Assembly: GCF_900142415.1 (NCBI RefSeq)
Contig: NZ_FRAU01000001.1
Coordinates: 675,246 to 739,245 of the forward strand
DNA from: Rhodothermus profundi
GTDB lineage: Bacteria > Bacteroidota > Rhodothermia > Rhodothermales > Rhodothermaceae
Length of the DNA: 64,000 nucleotides
Direction of reading: 5' to 3'
Shown here: piece by piece, positions 45,390-53,359 of the stretch
Layout of the letters: each line of letters begins with the position of its first letter
How positions within the stretch are numbered: position 1 is the first letter of the stretch
Position numbers and translations under genes: made by a program
The notes under the pieces: model-generated
The model's input: the letters and a program-made list of their open reading frames with translations, nothing else
Database searches by the model: none
Told to the model about the DNA's origin: nothing

Positions 45390-45457
45390 CCGATGGTCTG
45401 AATCTTGTCGGCATCTGACGCCGGTTGTTTTCAGCGCAAAACCAACCGGGAATTATT

Positions 45458-46291
45458 ATGCAAGGTACGAACGCCGCCGTTTATGAAGTCGTGGATTTTC
45501 AGCGAGACGTCCTGGAGGCCAGCTACCGGATACCCGTGCTGGTGGACTTCTGGGCGCCCTGGTGCGGTCCGTGCCAGATTCTGGGGCCTGTGCTAGAACG
45601 TCTGGCCCAAAAATACGCCGGCAAATGGAAACTGGTGAAGGTCAATACCGACGAGCATCCCGAGCTGGCCATGCAGTACGGCGTGCGGGGCATTCCGGCG
45701 GTTAAGCTGTTTGTAAAGGGAGAAGTGGTTGGCGAGTTCGTCGGGGCCCTGCCCGAATATGCCATCGAGCAGTGGTTGGCGGAGGTGCTCCCGGATGAAA
45801 ACCGTGCGCGCCTGGAACAAATCGAACAGTTGTTAGAAGAGGGCAAGCTGACCGAAGCTGAACCCCTCCTCCGAAAGCTGCTGACGGCTGATCCGGGCAA
45901 CAACAAGGCGCGCGTACTGCTGGCTCGCATTCGCGTGTTTGACGATCCCGACGAGGCGGAACGGTTGCTGCAAAACCTGGATCTGGCCGAAGCGGCTTAC
46001 CTGCAACAGATCGAAAGCATTCGCACGCTGATTCGACTGCTTCGCCGGAAGGATCAGGCGGAAACCCTCCCCGAAGGCCCCGGACGGGAACCGTACCGGC
46101 AGGCTATCGAGGCGCTGGCCCGCAAGGATTTTGATACCGCGGTGGAGCGGCTGATCGACGTGCTGCGCAAGGATCGCTACTATGACGATGACGGCGCCCG
46201 CAAGGCCGGCGTAGCCCTTTTTACCGTGCTGGGCGCGCGTCATCCTGTCACGCAGCGCTGGCGCCGAACGTTCGACATGTGGCTCTACTGA
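45458..46291 (+). CDS. Thioredoxin with C-terminal TPR region (CnoX/YbbN-like)
   Basis: A 277-residue cytoplasmic protein starting MQGTNAAVYEVVDFQRDVLE; the open frame reaches a TTG at 45425. The N-terminal thioredoxin fold (about 1-110) has the active site WAPWCGPCQILGP and the cis-Pro in GIPAVKLF. The remaining part is helical, with TPR-like units (LLEEGKLTEAEPLLRKLLTA, ALARKDFDTAVERLIDVL). This architecture is that of CnoX (YbbN), a chaperedoxin that works with chaperonins. Here the CGPC site is intact, unlike E. coli CnoX, so it should be redox-active. Divergent from the TolB-like gene. Confidence 0.92.
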   Translation: MQGTNAAVYEVVDFQRDVLEASYRIPVLVDFWAPWCGPCQILGPVLERLAQKYAGKWKLVKVNTDEHPELAMQYGVRGIPAVKLFVKGEVVGEFVGALPEYAIEQWLAEVLPDENRARLEQIEQLLEEGKLTEAEPLLRKLLTADPGNNKARVLLARIRVFDDPDEAERLLQNLDLAEAAYLQQIESIRTLIRLLRRKDQAETLPEGPGREPYRQAIEALARKDFDTAVERLIDVLRKDRYYDDDGARKAGVALFTVLGARHPVTQRWRRTFDMWLY

Positions 46292-46297
46292 CAGACG

Positions 46298-47782
46298 TCA
46301 GGGAGCGCTCAGCCTGCGCAGCAGCGCATAATAGGTGCGTACCGCCAGGACGTACTCTTGCACCGGAATGCGTTCGTCTACGCCATGCAGCGTGGCCAAT
46401 AGTTCGGACGTGATCTGGGCTCCGATAAAGCGGTACACGTTCGGACTGAGCGTCGTAAAGTACCGAGCGTCTGTGGCTCCCGGCACCAGATAAGGGGCCA
46501 CAATGGGTGGTGTCTCCGCCCGGGCCTTTCGAATGGCGGCTGCCAGGCGGCGGAATGCTTCCCCCTCAAAGTCGGAAACGGGCGACGGATCGGTCCCGGT
46601 GCCTTCAAGGCGATTCACCTGCACGGGCAATCCCTGAAGCAATGCCCGAACGCGTTGCTCTACGCTTGCTACTGTTTCGCCCGGAAAGATCCGGAAGTTT
46701 ACCACCGCCCGGGCGTGCGTCGGCAGCACGTTTTCTTTAACCCCTGCCTCAAAAATTGTCGGTGCCATCGTGGTGCGCAGGCTTGCATTACCGGCCGGCG
46801 ACCGAGCAAGCGCTTGCTTCATGAGCGGACCGAAAAGCCACAGGTTGGCTAGCACGATGCGCGGCCCAAACGAAGCATAGGGTGCCAGCCGCTCCAGCAG
46901 CCCCCGGGTGGGCCCTTCAAGCCGCGCTGGAAAAGGATTTTCCACAAGCGTGACAATGGCCTGGCTGAGCGTTCCGATGGCCGTCTGCCGGGGCGGTGTG
47001 GAAGAGTGTCCACCCGATGCCCTCGCCCGCAGCTCCAGGCTGACATACCCCTTCTCGGCTACGCCCACCAGGGCAACAGGCCGCGTTATTCCCGGAATGA
47101 CGCCCGCTACCACAAATCCTCCCTCATCCACCACCGCAATCAACGACACCTTACGCGCTTTCAGAATTTCAGCTATCCTTCGCGCCCCATAGCGCCCCCC
47201 TACCTCTTCGTCATGCCCGAACGCCAGGTAAACCGTTCGCACCGGCTGGAACCCTTCCGCCAGGAGTTGCTCAACCGCTTCCAACACGCCCAGCACGCTA
47301 ACTTTATCATCCAGCGCCCCACGGCCCCAGATAAACCCATCCGCTATGACACCGCCAAAAGGTGGGTGCGTCCAGGCCTCCGGCGTAGCAATCGGCACGA
47401 CATCCTGATGGCCCATAAAAAGCACCGCCGGCAATGTTGTATCCTGGCCAGGCCAGGTGTAGAGCAGGCTTAATCCACTGATGACCTCTTGTCGCAGATG
47501 GGTATGCACGCGGGGAAATTGCGCTTTCAGATATGCATGGAGTGCCCGAAAGGCTCCACTGTCAATCTGAGCAGGATCCTGGTATGAAATTGTAGGGAAC
47601 CGCAGCGCGCCGGCCAGCCGCTGCGCTAACGCTTCCGCCTCCAGCGTAACGGTCAGCGGTTCCACATTCTCCAGGACGCCGGCCTGCTGACCTGCCTGCC
47701 AGGCCCGCCCGAATACCACGAGCACCAGCGCAAGCAGCAGCACCAGGACACTGATCCATGTCAGACGAAATAGCTTTCGCAT
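46298..47782 (-). CDS. M20 family metallopeptidase, PM20D1/CPS1-like
   Basis: A 494-residue enzyme with an N-terminal membrane segment (MRKLFRLTWISVLVLLLALV), so probably membrane-anchored facing the periplasm. The frame is open to 47836, but the Met at 47782 fits better. Zinc-site motifs are VLFMGHQDVVPIA, GRGALDDKVSVLGVLEAVEQ, FGHDEEVGG and a late His in VPGATDARYF plus LHGVDERI. The dimerisation domain GGHSSTPPRQTAIGTLSQAI is present. The large size and motif series match carboxypeptidase S/PM20D1-type members that hydrolyse or condense N-acyl amino acids and dipeptides. Substrate not known. Confidence 0.92.
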   Translation of the reverse strand: MRKLFRLTWISVLVLLLALVLVVFGRAWQAGQQAGVLENVEPLTVTLEAEALAQRLAGALRFPTISYQDPAQIDSGAFRALHAYLKAQFPRVHTHLRQEVISGLSLLYTWPGQDTTLPAVLFMGHQDVVPIATPEAWTHPPFGGVIADGFIWGRGALDDKVSVLGVLEAVEQLLAEGFQPVRTVYLAFGHDEEVGGRYGARRIAEILKARKVSLIAVVDEGGFVVAGVIPGITRPVALVGVAEKGYVSLELRARASGGHSSTPPRQTAIGTLSQAIVTLVENPFPARLEGPTRGLLERLAPYASFGPRIVLANLWLFGPLMKQALARSPAGNASLRTTMAPTIFEAGVKENVLPTHARAVVNFRIFPGETVASVEQRVRALLQGLPVQVNRLEGTGTDPSPVSDFEGEAFRRLAAAIRKARAETPPIVAPYLVPGATDARYFTTLSPNVYRFIGAQITSELLATLHGVDERIPVQEYVLAVRTYYALLRRLSAP

Positions 47783-47893
47783 AACCTTCACCGACCAATT
47801 TTTTGCGAAAATAACTGTCCAGGAAAGTCGGTGCAACGCGCCTGCTTTCGAATTCCTGAAATAGCTGTCAGCCAGCGCAGCACTGTTCAGAGA

Positions 47894-49069
47894 TTATCGA
47901 TGGAAGTTCAGCAGCGGCAGCCAGCGAAGAGCAGGGGGCTGGTTGCCTGCGTAGTTCAGCAGACCGAGCTGCAGACCATGCAACCGATGGGCATAGTTGA
48001 TCAGTCCGATGGTCAGGCCGCGCTGGGTCCCACGAATATGATTAAACGCACTGATTGCTATGCCTCGGAAGTGTCCGTCTGGAGCGATCTGAAAATACGC
48101 TCCCGCTACCGTCAGTCCAGTCATCTCCAGGGCCTCTGCCCAGAGTCCAGTCAGCAATATGCCGCGCACCATCGGAGCCTTAGCTCCTACCCCGCCAACC
48201 ACAACGCCACCCAGAGCCTCACCGGCCCCGACCCCTAACCCGCCAATCAGCACACCGGTGGCCCTTTTCCCGGCTCCTACCCCGAGTCCGCCTATCAGCA
48301 ATCCTGCTACATTTTTTCCAGCGCCAACCCCGAAGCCCCCTACCGCAATCCCTCTGACTGAGCCCCTGGCCGCACCCCCCAGGCCGCCGATCAGCAAACC
48401 GGTCACCGTTCCTCCAACACCCACCCCCAATCCACCGATCAGTACTCCGGTAGCGTTTTTGTCTATCCCAACCCCCAGACCGCCTACCGCAATCCCTCTA
48501 AGCCCCCCTCTGGCACCGACTCCGAGTCCCCCTACCATAATTCCCTGCAGGGAACCTCCAGCCCCCACGCCCATCCCGCCAATCAGTAATCCTTTTGCAT
48601 CCCCACCGGCTCCGACCCCGACTCCGCCGACAAACACGCCGCGCATCTCCTTACCCGCTCCCATGCCAATACCGGCCACCCCGATGCCACTCAGCGTTTC
48701 ACCGGCACCAAGGCCCATGCCTGCCAGGGCCACTCCGGTAAACCGCTCCTCAACACTGACGCCAAACAATCCAATACCTATCCCCAGAACACGCCGGGCT
48801 CCCGTAAGCGGCAGTCCAAGCGCCACCCCGTGCACAACTCCCTGCACCGGCCGATAGGGTTCCCAGATCGTTGCGTTCAGACCGTCCACATGCTCCAGCC
48901 GACGATCCCGAAAGTTCAGGCGTAGGCCGATCACACGCGGAGCATCTCCGATTCGGATCCCCACCCGACGCACGGTCAGGTCCAGCACCTGCGCCTGCAA
49001 TTCAGCAGGGACTACCAGCATCAGCGCGGAGCAGAGCGACAGCAAAACCAGGCGTCTGTGTAGTACCAT
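47894..49069 (-). CDS. Secreted glycine-rich repeat protein (LA_2272 surface-repeat type)
   Basis: A 391-residue protein with a signal peptide (MVLHRRLVLLSLCSALMLVV, cleavage near LQAQ). Residues about 115-310 are twelve consecutive 16-residue repeats of the form G-[VIL]-x-[IV]-[GA]-G-[LMV]-G-V-G-A-G-x4, for example GLLIGGMGVGAGGSLQ and GVLIGGLGVGAGEALG. The C-terminal part keeps related units such as GLTIGLINYAHRLHGLQLGL. This matches the LA_2272 family of surface repeat proteins. The strict period suggests a beta-solenoid or barrel-like sheet. Function unknown; likely outer surface. Confidence 0.8.
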   Translation of the reverse strand: MVLHRRLVLLSLCSALMLVVPAELQAQVLDLTVRRVGIRIGDAPRVIGLRLNFRDRRLEHVDGLNATIWEPYRPVQGVVHGVALGLPLTGARRVLGIGIGLFGVSVEERFTGVALAGMGLGAGETLSGIGVAGIGMGAGKEMRGVFVGGVGVGAGGDAKGLLIGGMGVGAGGSLQGIMVGGLGVGARGGLRGIAVGGLGVGIDKNATGVLIGGLGVGVGGTVTGLLIGGLGGAARGSVRGIAVGGFGVGAGKNVAGLLIGGLGVGAGKRATGVLIGGLGVGAGEALGGVVVGGVGAKAPMVRGILLTGLWAEALEMTGLTVAGAYFQIAPDGHFRGIAISAFNHIRGTQRGLTIGLINYAHRLHGLQLGLLNYAGNQPPALRWLPLLNFHR

Positions 49070-49619
49070 GATGATACCTCGCTGCCTACCTTCTGGAAAG
49101 ACCGGCCCGGTTTACGAACAGGCGACCCGTCCAGGTTGCAGCCACGCTCCGTAAAAGCTCCCCGCTTCGTAGCGGCCACGCACCTTCTACTGAGGTCATT
49201 CCAACAGGGCCAGCGCAGAACCGGCGCCTCCAGGCACGTGCGTCGCATCCGACGTCAGGCAAGCCATGAGAAAAGGCAAACAGATGAGCCTGTTTGATTC
49301 GGAACAGCCGGCACGCGGACCACTGCTCAGGAGTCGCTACGCGGACAGTGCGTCGATGCGGACATAGCGGTCGTGATTTCCCAGAAACCCAGGGGCCCCA
49401 GCAGCGCGCGCTCCTGCCGCAACGCTTCCCGGATGGCACGCAACACCTTTTGCATCATACCTGGCCCAACAGGGCCTCCGCAGCCAGAAACGCTACGGGG
49501 TTTGCTCGCCTCGCACAAGGGCAAACAGGATTTTCTCAGCGCAAAAGCACCCCTGCGAGGCAAAGCCCCTTCCTCACCCGGAACCAGAACCGAAAGAAAT
49601 TTCTGAAGCGATTAGTACC
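49070..49619. other. Intergenic region without recognised gene
   Basis: About 550 bases between the repeat protein and the toxin-like gene. Several short frames on both strands lack family resemblance. One on the minus strand (49327-49563) ends with a stretch ALLGPLGFWEITTAM that I cannot place. No convincing promoter or hairpin was found. The stretch may hold decayed sequence bordering the accessory region. Confidence 0.5.
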
Positions 49620-50615
49620 ATGAAGCAGACCCGTTGCCTTTCAAGTCCCTGGTTTGCTGCTCTGGAACTGTTCGCACAGCCGGTGAGCCTGTCGGGGTGC
49701 GAAGGCTGGACGCCAGCCCCGAACGAAGAACCCTCCTCGGACCCTTCGCGTTTTCGCCGGGCGCTGGTCGAAGAGCAGGAACGCCTGACGCGCTTCGTGG
49801 CGCGTTATGTGCGGCGCCAGGAAGCGTTTCGGGCGGGCAAGCGGCTGGACCGTCAGGCGGTGAGTCGGTTGCTGGAGGAGGCGCTGGCAGCTTATGAGCG
49901 GACGCATGGGGTGACGGGTGTGCTGAGGGGGTATCGTCGGGCGCAGTTGGTGTTGGCGCAGGCTCGCTCGGGGGATCGTCAGACGGCCTGGTGGGACAGT
50001 CTGGGGTTGGACGCGGAGCAGCAGGTGTGGATGGGGCGGTTGTGGGAGGTGTTTCGGACGTCGCACACGGTGGCGGAGCTGGACGCGCGGCTGGGTCGGT
50101 ATGAGGCGACGGTGGTGGCGGCGTTGGGGGCGGAGCGTTCGGGGGTGTTGTATAGTGTTGCGGTGTTCGTGTTTGGTCGGGAGGCGTGGGTGGAGGCGTT
50201 CTGGTCGGTGGTTCGGGAGTTGTTGAAGAAGTCAGGTAGTGGAGGTATGGCGAGGTGGGGTGTTCTAGGTGGTAGGGGATGGATTCGGCTGGCGGCACAA
50301 AGCCTTTGCGAGCCGGTCACGATGCCTCAATTTGGGGACTATTGGACGGGAGTGGAGTTGGGGGCGGTTATGGTGGGGGCCTGCATAGGGGGAGACCTTG
50401 TGGCCTTTATCAGGCGGCTTACCAATCCATGGGTGCTTTTGGGTACCTGTGTTGTAGGCGCCATTGTTGGCGGTTCTTTATATATGGCGGAGGCCTATAC
50501 TGACTATCGTACGGATCTGGCCAAGTGGTGCAGAGAGAATTATATTAGTTGTAAAGATAATGAATTTTACAGGGATGTCTATGCAGATTTTATAAAGCCA
50601 GAAACAACGGAATAA
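49620..50615 (+). CDS. Secreted protein with C-terminal glycine-rich hydrophobic hairpin (candidate pore-type toxin)
   Basis: A 331-residue protein of unknown family. The N-terminus (MKQTRCLSSPWFAALELFAQ) leads to a lipobox-like LSGC at residues 24-27, so it may be a lipoprotein. Residues about 42-205 are helical and charged. Residues 236-290 hold two hydrophobic Gly-rich segments (GVELGAVMVGACIGG and NPWVLLGTCVVGAIVGGSLY), then a soluble tail WCRENYISC ... FYRDVYADFI. This tail and the hydrophobic part recur in the shorter protein at 51180. A multi-TM protein gene follows six bases later. A pore-forming toxin with membrane immunity partner is an inference from layout. The 5' half is strongly G/T-rich on the coding strand. 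Confidence 0.65.
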   Translation: MKQTRCLSSPWFAALELFAQPVSLSGCEGWTPAPNEEPSSDPSRFRRALVEEQERLTRFVARYVRRQEAFRAGKRLDRQAVSRLLEEALAAYERTHGVTGVLRGYRRAQLVLAQARSGDRQTAWWDSLGLDAEQQVWMGRLWEVFRTSHTVAELDARLGRYEATVVAALGAERSGVLYSVAVFVFGREAWVEAFWSVVRELLKKSGSGGMARWGVLGGRGWIRLAAQSLCEPVTMPQFGDYWTGVELGAVMVGACIGGDLVAFIRRLTNPWVLLGTCVVGAIVGGSLYMAEAYTDYRTDLAKWCRENYISCKDNEFYRDVYADFIKPETTE

Positions 50616-50621
50616 CAAGCT

Positions 50622-51047
50622 ATGCAGCGTATATCAAAATATTCAGTTATGAGGTTATTTATAGGATGGCTGTTAATGGCTGTTATATTGGGAATATCTC
50701 GTAGCATTAGCTTAAATACGAACTTGTTAAATTTGGAGAATATTATGACAAGCATGTCTTTTTCAGCTTATGTTTTGGCAATGTTATCAATAATATTATT
50801 TATGGGATTATTATGCATAAGAAATTCAAAACCAATTTCATTATCATCTTTATATATATCTATATTTACTACTTTTGGTACTCAGTTACCTTTGGTACGT
50901 CGATATCTTTCTGCTGATGAAGATTTTGTAGTAACTAGTGATTACCTAAGATTTCTATTTTATATTTTTGCGAGCATATATATTGTCGCTTTATTGACTT
51001 TGTATATTTTAAAAAAGAAAAGGGCATCGTTGCCGAAGTGCGCATGA
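50622..51047 (+). CDS. Four-TM membrane protein, candidate immunity protein 1
   Basis: A 141-residue, very AT-rich gene starting six bases after the candidate toxin. The product has four hydrophobic segments: LFIGWLLMAVILGISRS, FSAYVLAMLSIILFMGLLC, SLYISIFTTFGTQLPLV (weak) and FLFYIFASIYIVALLTLYIL, with a basic tail KKKRASLPKCA. I do not recognise the family. Its size and topology resemble immunity proteins of pore-forming colicins (three to four helices), which supports, but does not prove, an immunity role. Base composition is unlike that of nearly all other genes in the window. Confidence 0.7.
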   Translation: MQRISKYSVMRLFIGWLLMAVILGISRSISLNTNLLNLENIMTSMSFSAYVLAMLSIILFMGLLCIRNSKPISLSSLYISIFTTFGTQLPLVRRYLSADEDFVVTSDYLRFLFYIFASIYIVALLTLYILKKKRASLPKCA

Positions 51048-51179
51048 GTCACCAGGGAATGGTCGAGGGATCTTATTCTGGGCGTTTGGGGCGTGGCTGT
51101 GATCGTTGTTGCATAAGACAGATGGCGTTGGATAGCCTTTGGTCGGGCGCAGCAGAATGCGACGTGTGAGCTCAACCAC

Positions 51180-51467
51180 ATGCTGCAGATTGGAGATTAT
51201 CGGACCGTGGAGGGGCGCTCACGGCGATACTTACAGGAGCATGGGAAGGCTGTGTGTGGATCAGGAGCAGGGTTTTTAAGCGGCCTGATAGGTTCTATCA
51301 TAATCGGTGCGGAAGCCGGCTTACTGACCGGACTCTTTGTGGGGTCTTTTGCCTGGAAACAGAGATTGGAGGCCGCATCCATCGCCTGGTGTGAACGCAA
51401 TCGTGATGTCTGTGAAGGGGTGGAAGCATATCACGCGTTCTGTGACGAAATAACCCAACCCCACTAA
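51180..51467 (+). CDS. Orphan C-terminal module related to the candidate toxin
   Basis: A 95-residue frame with ATG at 51180; the same frame is open upstream only to a stop at 51114. It aligns with the C-terminus of the 331-residue protein: IGDYRTVEG with FGDYWTGVE, and AWCERNRDVCEGVEAYHAFC with KWCRENYISCKDNEFYRDVY. Between them lies a Gly-rich hydrophobic stretch (CGSGAGFLSGLIGSIIIGAE, AGLLTGLFVGSFAW) with GxxxG spacing. Upstream codons (CELNHM) also match (CEPVTM), so this is a 5'-truncated copy. Whether it is translated on its own is unknown. It precedes a second multi-TM gene by six bases. Confidence 0.6.
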   Translation: MLQIGDYRTVEGRSRRYLQEHGKAVCGSGAGFLSGLIGSIIIGAEAGLLTGLFVGSFAWKQRLEAASIAWCERNRDVCEGVEAYHAFCDEITQPH

Positions 51468-51473
51468 TTGGCC

Positions 51474-51890
51474 ATGCGTCCTATAACAATCTCGAACAAA
51501 AAGATCTGGAAGCAACCCGCAAGTATCATAGTCATTATTTTGATATGGTCAATGTACAATATTATTCAATATAATGTGGACACATTTATTATAATTAGAT
51601 CTTTATCATTTGCCGGGATACTATCGGCCTTTCTTTTTATCCTTACCCTAATCATTGCTGCCTTTTTCAAAAGCATCGAAATTTCCATTCATTCGTTTAA
51701 AGAGGTCATCTTCTGGTCACTGATATTATCTTATTATGCATGGAGTTTTTCATTTCTGGCATATGACCATGCGCTGAAAGGATGGTTTGACATGAACGAA
51801 TGGAATATGGCATGGATACTATTTGTCCTCTGGTTCTTTCCCTTTCTTGGAATGTTTTACCTGCTGCACCGGAAAATCAGAACGCAATGA
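51474..51890 (+). CDS. Four-TM membrane protein, candidate immunity protein 2
   Basis: A 138-residue membrane protein starting MRPITISNKKIWKQPASIIV; a TTG at 51468 is an alternative. Hydrophobic segments are ASIIVIILIWSMYNIIQY, GILSAFLFILTLIIAAFF, VIFWSLILSYYAWSFSFLAY and MAWILFVLWFFPFLGMFYLL. It is AT-rich. It has the same position relative to the orphan module as the first membrane gene has to the full protein, and the same size, although I see little sequence identity between the two. This is expected for immunity proteins matched to diverged toxin domains. Confidence 0.7.
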   Translation: MRPITISNKKIWKQPASIIVIILIWSMYNIIQYNVDTFIIIRSLSFAGILSAFLFILTLIIAAFFKSIEISIHSFKEVIFWSLILSYYAWSFSFLAYDHALKGWFDMNEWNMAWILFVLWFFPFLGMFYLLHRKIRTQ

Positions 51891-52123
51891 TTCCGCTACC
51901 TGCCGGTTGTGTAGGCGTTTGGAAACCCGGTTACGCCTCTCCTGAATGACGCACGCTCGTCAGATCGGCGCGCCCCTGTCTGCTTCCCGTTCCTTGTGGG
52001 AGCCGTATGCGTGTGCCCGAAAGGTCGCAGCGGCTCGATCCCTGCGTTCGTCGGATGGCGATGCCTTTGCCGCAGGTCTGACCAACCGGCCCGGTCCCAG
52101 CAGGCGGGCGCAAGCTTTCCCGC

Positions 52124-53338
52124 TTATGGTCCGCTTGCCTTCATGGGGGACAGAGCGCCCACCTCTGCCTCATAACGACGGCGGATTTCTTCCAGGCTGT
52201 CGCCCCCGAACTTTTCCAGAAAGGCGTTGGCAATGACAAAGGCCACTGTGGCCTCGGCCACAACAGAGGCAGCCGGCACGCTGGTCACGTCGCTGCGTTC
52301 GTAACGCGTAGGTTGCGCCTCGCCGGTGGCGATGTCGACGGTCTCCAGCGGTTTGATCAGCGTGGGAATCGGCTTCATATAGCCGCGCACGACAAGGGGC
52401 ATGCCGGTCGTGACGCCGCCTTCCAGACCGCCGGCATGGTTCGAACGGCGCCGGAAGACACCGTTTTCTCTGATGATCGGATCGTGCACCTGCGAGCCCG
52501 GCAGCGAGGCAGCCGCAATCCCGTCGCCGATCTCGACGGCCTTCTGTCCCTGAATCGATAGAATAGCCTGCGCCAGCTGGCCGTCCAGTCGCCGATCCCA
52601 GTGCACATAGGAACCCAGTCCGGGCGGCACCCCCGTCACAATGACTTCATAGACACCCCCCAGCGAATCGCCCTGTTTTTTGGTTTCCTGAATATGCGCG
52701 ATGGCTTGCTCGGTCAGCTCCGGGTCGAGCATCCGCACCGGGCTCTGATCGGCTGCCCGGGCCAGCGCGTCGGCGCCTTCGGCCATCAATGCCGCTGCCC
52801 GCTCTTGCCAGTCTTCGGGCCGCTTGTAGCCGACCCGACCGATCCGCAGCACATGGCTACCGATCTGAATACCGAACTGACGCAAAAGCTGCCGGGCGAT
52901 GGTACAGCAGGCCACCCGCATGGCCGTCTCGCGCGCGCTGGCCCGGTCGATCACTGGCCGCAGGTCATCGAATCCGTACTTCTGCGCCCCTACCAGGTCA
53001 GCATGGCCCGGTCGGGGGAGCGTGATCTTTTCGATCCCCTCGCCCGTCCCTTCAATGGCCATCACCTCGGGCCAGTGCGCGCGATCCCGATGGTAAGCCG
53101 CATTGTCGAGGCGCAGCGCGATCGGGCTGCCGATCGTCTTTGAAAAGCGAACGCCTGAATAAATGTGCACCCGGTCCTGCTCGATCTTGGCGCGTCCCCC
53201 CCGACCATAGCCCTGCCACCGCCGGGCCAGTTGCTCATTGATCACCTCGGCCGTCAGCGGTACCCCGGCCGGCATGCCTTCGACAATCCCGATCAGAGCT
53301 TCTCCGTGCGACTCGCCAGCGGTCAGGTAGCGCAACAT
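52124..53338 (-). CDS. aroC: Chorismate synthase
   Basis: Last step of the shikimate pathway, using reduced FMN; the product feeds the trp operon and the chorismate mutase in this window. The 404-residue protein has the signatures MLRYLTAGESHGEALIGIVE, GRGGRAKIEQDRVHIYSGVR, DLVGAQKYGFDDLRPVIDRA, SARETAMRVACCTIARQLLR and RRSNHAGGLEGGVTTGMPLV (FMN-binding), all in the usual order. The size is at the long end, as in Gram-positive and Bacteroidota-type enzymes. It is followed on the minus strand by nothing close; the protease gene lies 21 bases upstream. Confidence 0.97.
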   Translation of the reverse strand: MLRYLTAGESHGEALIGIVEGMPAGVPLTAEVINEQLARRWQGYGRGGRAKIEQDRVHIYSGVRFSKTIGSPIALRLDNAAYHRDRAHWPEVMAIEGTGEGIEKITLPRPGHADLVGAQKYGFDDLRPVIDRASARETAMRVACCTIARQLLRQFGIQIGSHVLRIGRVGYKRPEDWQERAAALMAEGADALARAADQSPVRMLDPELTEQAIAHIQETKKQGDSLGGVYEVIVTGVPPGLGSYVHWDRRLDGQLAQAILSIQGQKAVEIGDGIAAASLPGSQVHDPIIRENGVFRRRSNHAGGLEGGVTTGMPLVVRGYMKPIPTLIKPLETVDIATGEAQPTRYERSDVTSVPAASVVAEATVAFVIANAFLEKFGGDSLEEIRRRYEAEVGALSPMKASGP

Positions 53339-53359
53339 CGTCAGGATTTCTCAACCGTT

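Noticed and set aside
48159-48857. 232-codon Pro-rich repetitive frame on the plus strand
   Set aside because: Antisense to the 16-residue glycine repeats; the apparent P-x-P repeats are the reverse complement of the GGLGVGAG codons.
49531-49547. GATTTTCTCAGC-type string also seen near 59299, upstream of another exported protein
   Set aside because: Shared stretch is short and the distance to each start differs; coincidence cannot be excluded.
49294-49623. 109-codon plus-strand frame before the toxin-like gene
   Set aside because: No ribosome-binding site, signal or domain; it ends across the start of the real gene.
49612-50298. Long Pro/Thr-rich frame on the minus strand opposite the candidate toxin
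   Set aside because: Its composition is the mirror of the G/T-skewed coding strand; it has no signal, no ribosome-binding site and no recognisable domain, while the plus-strand frame has a gene-like layout.
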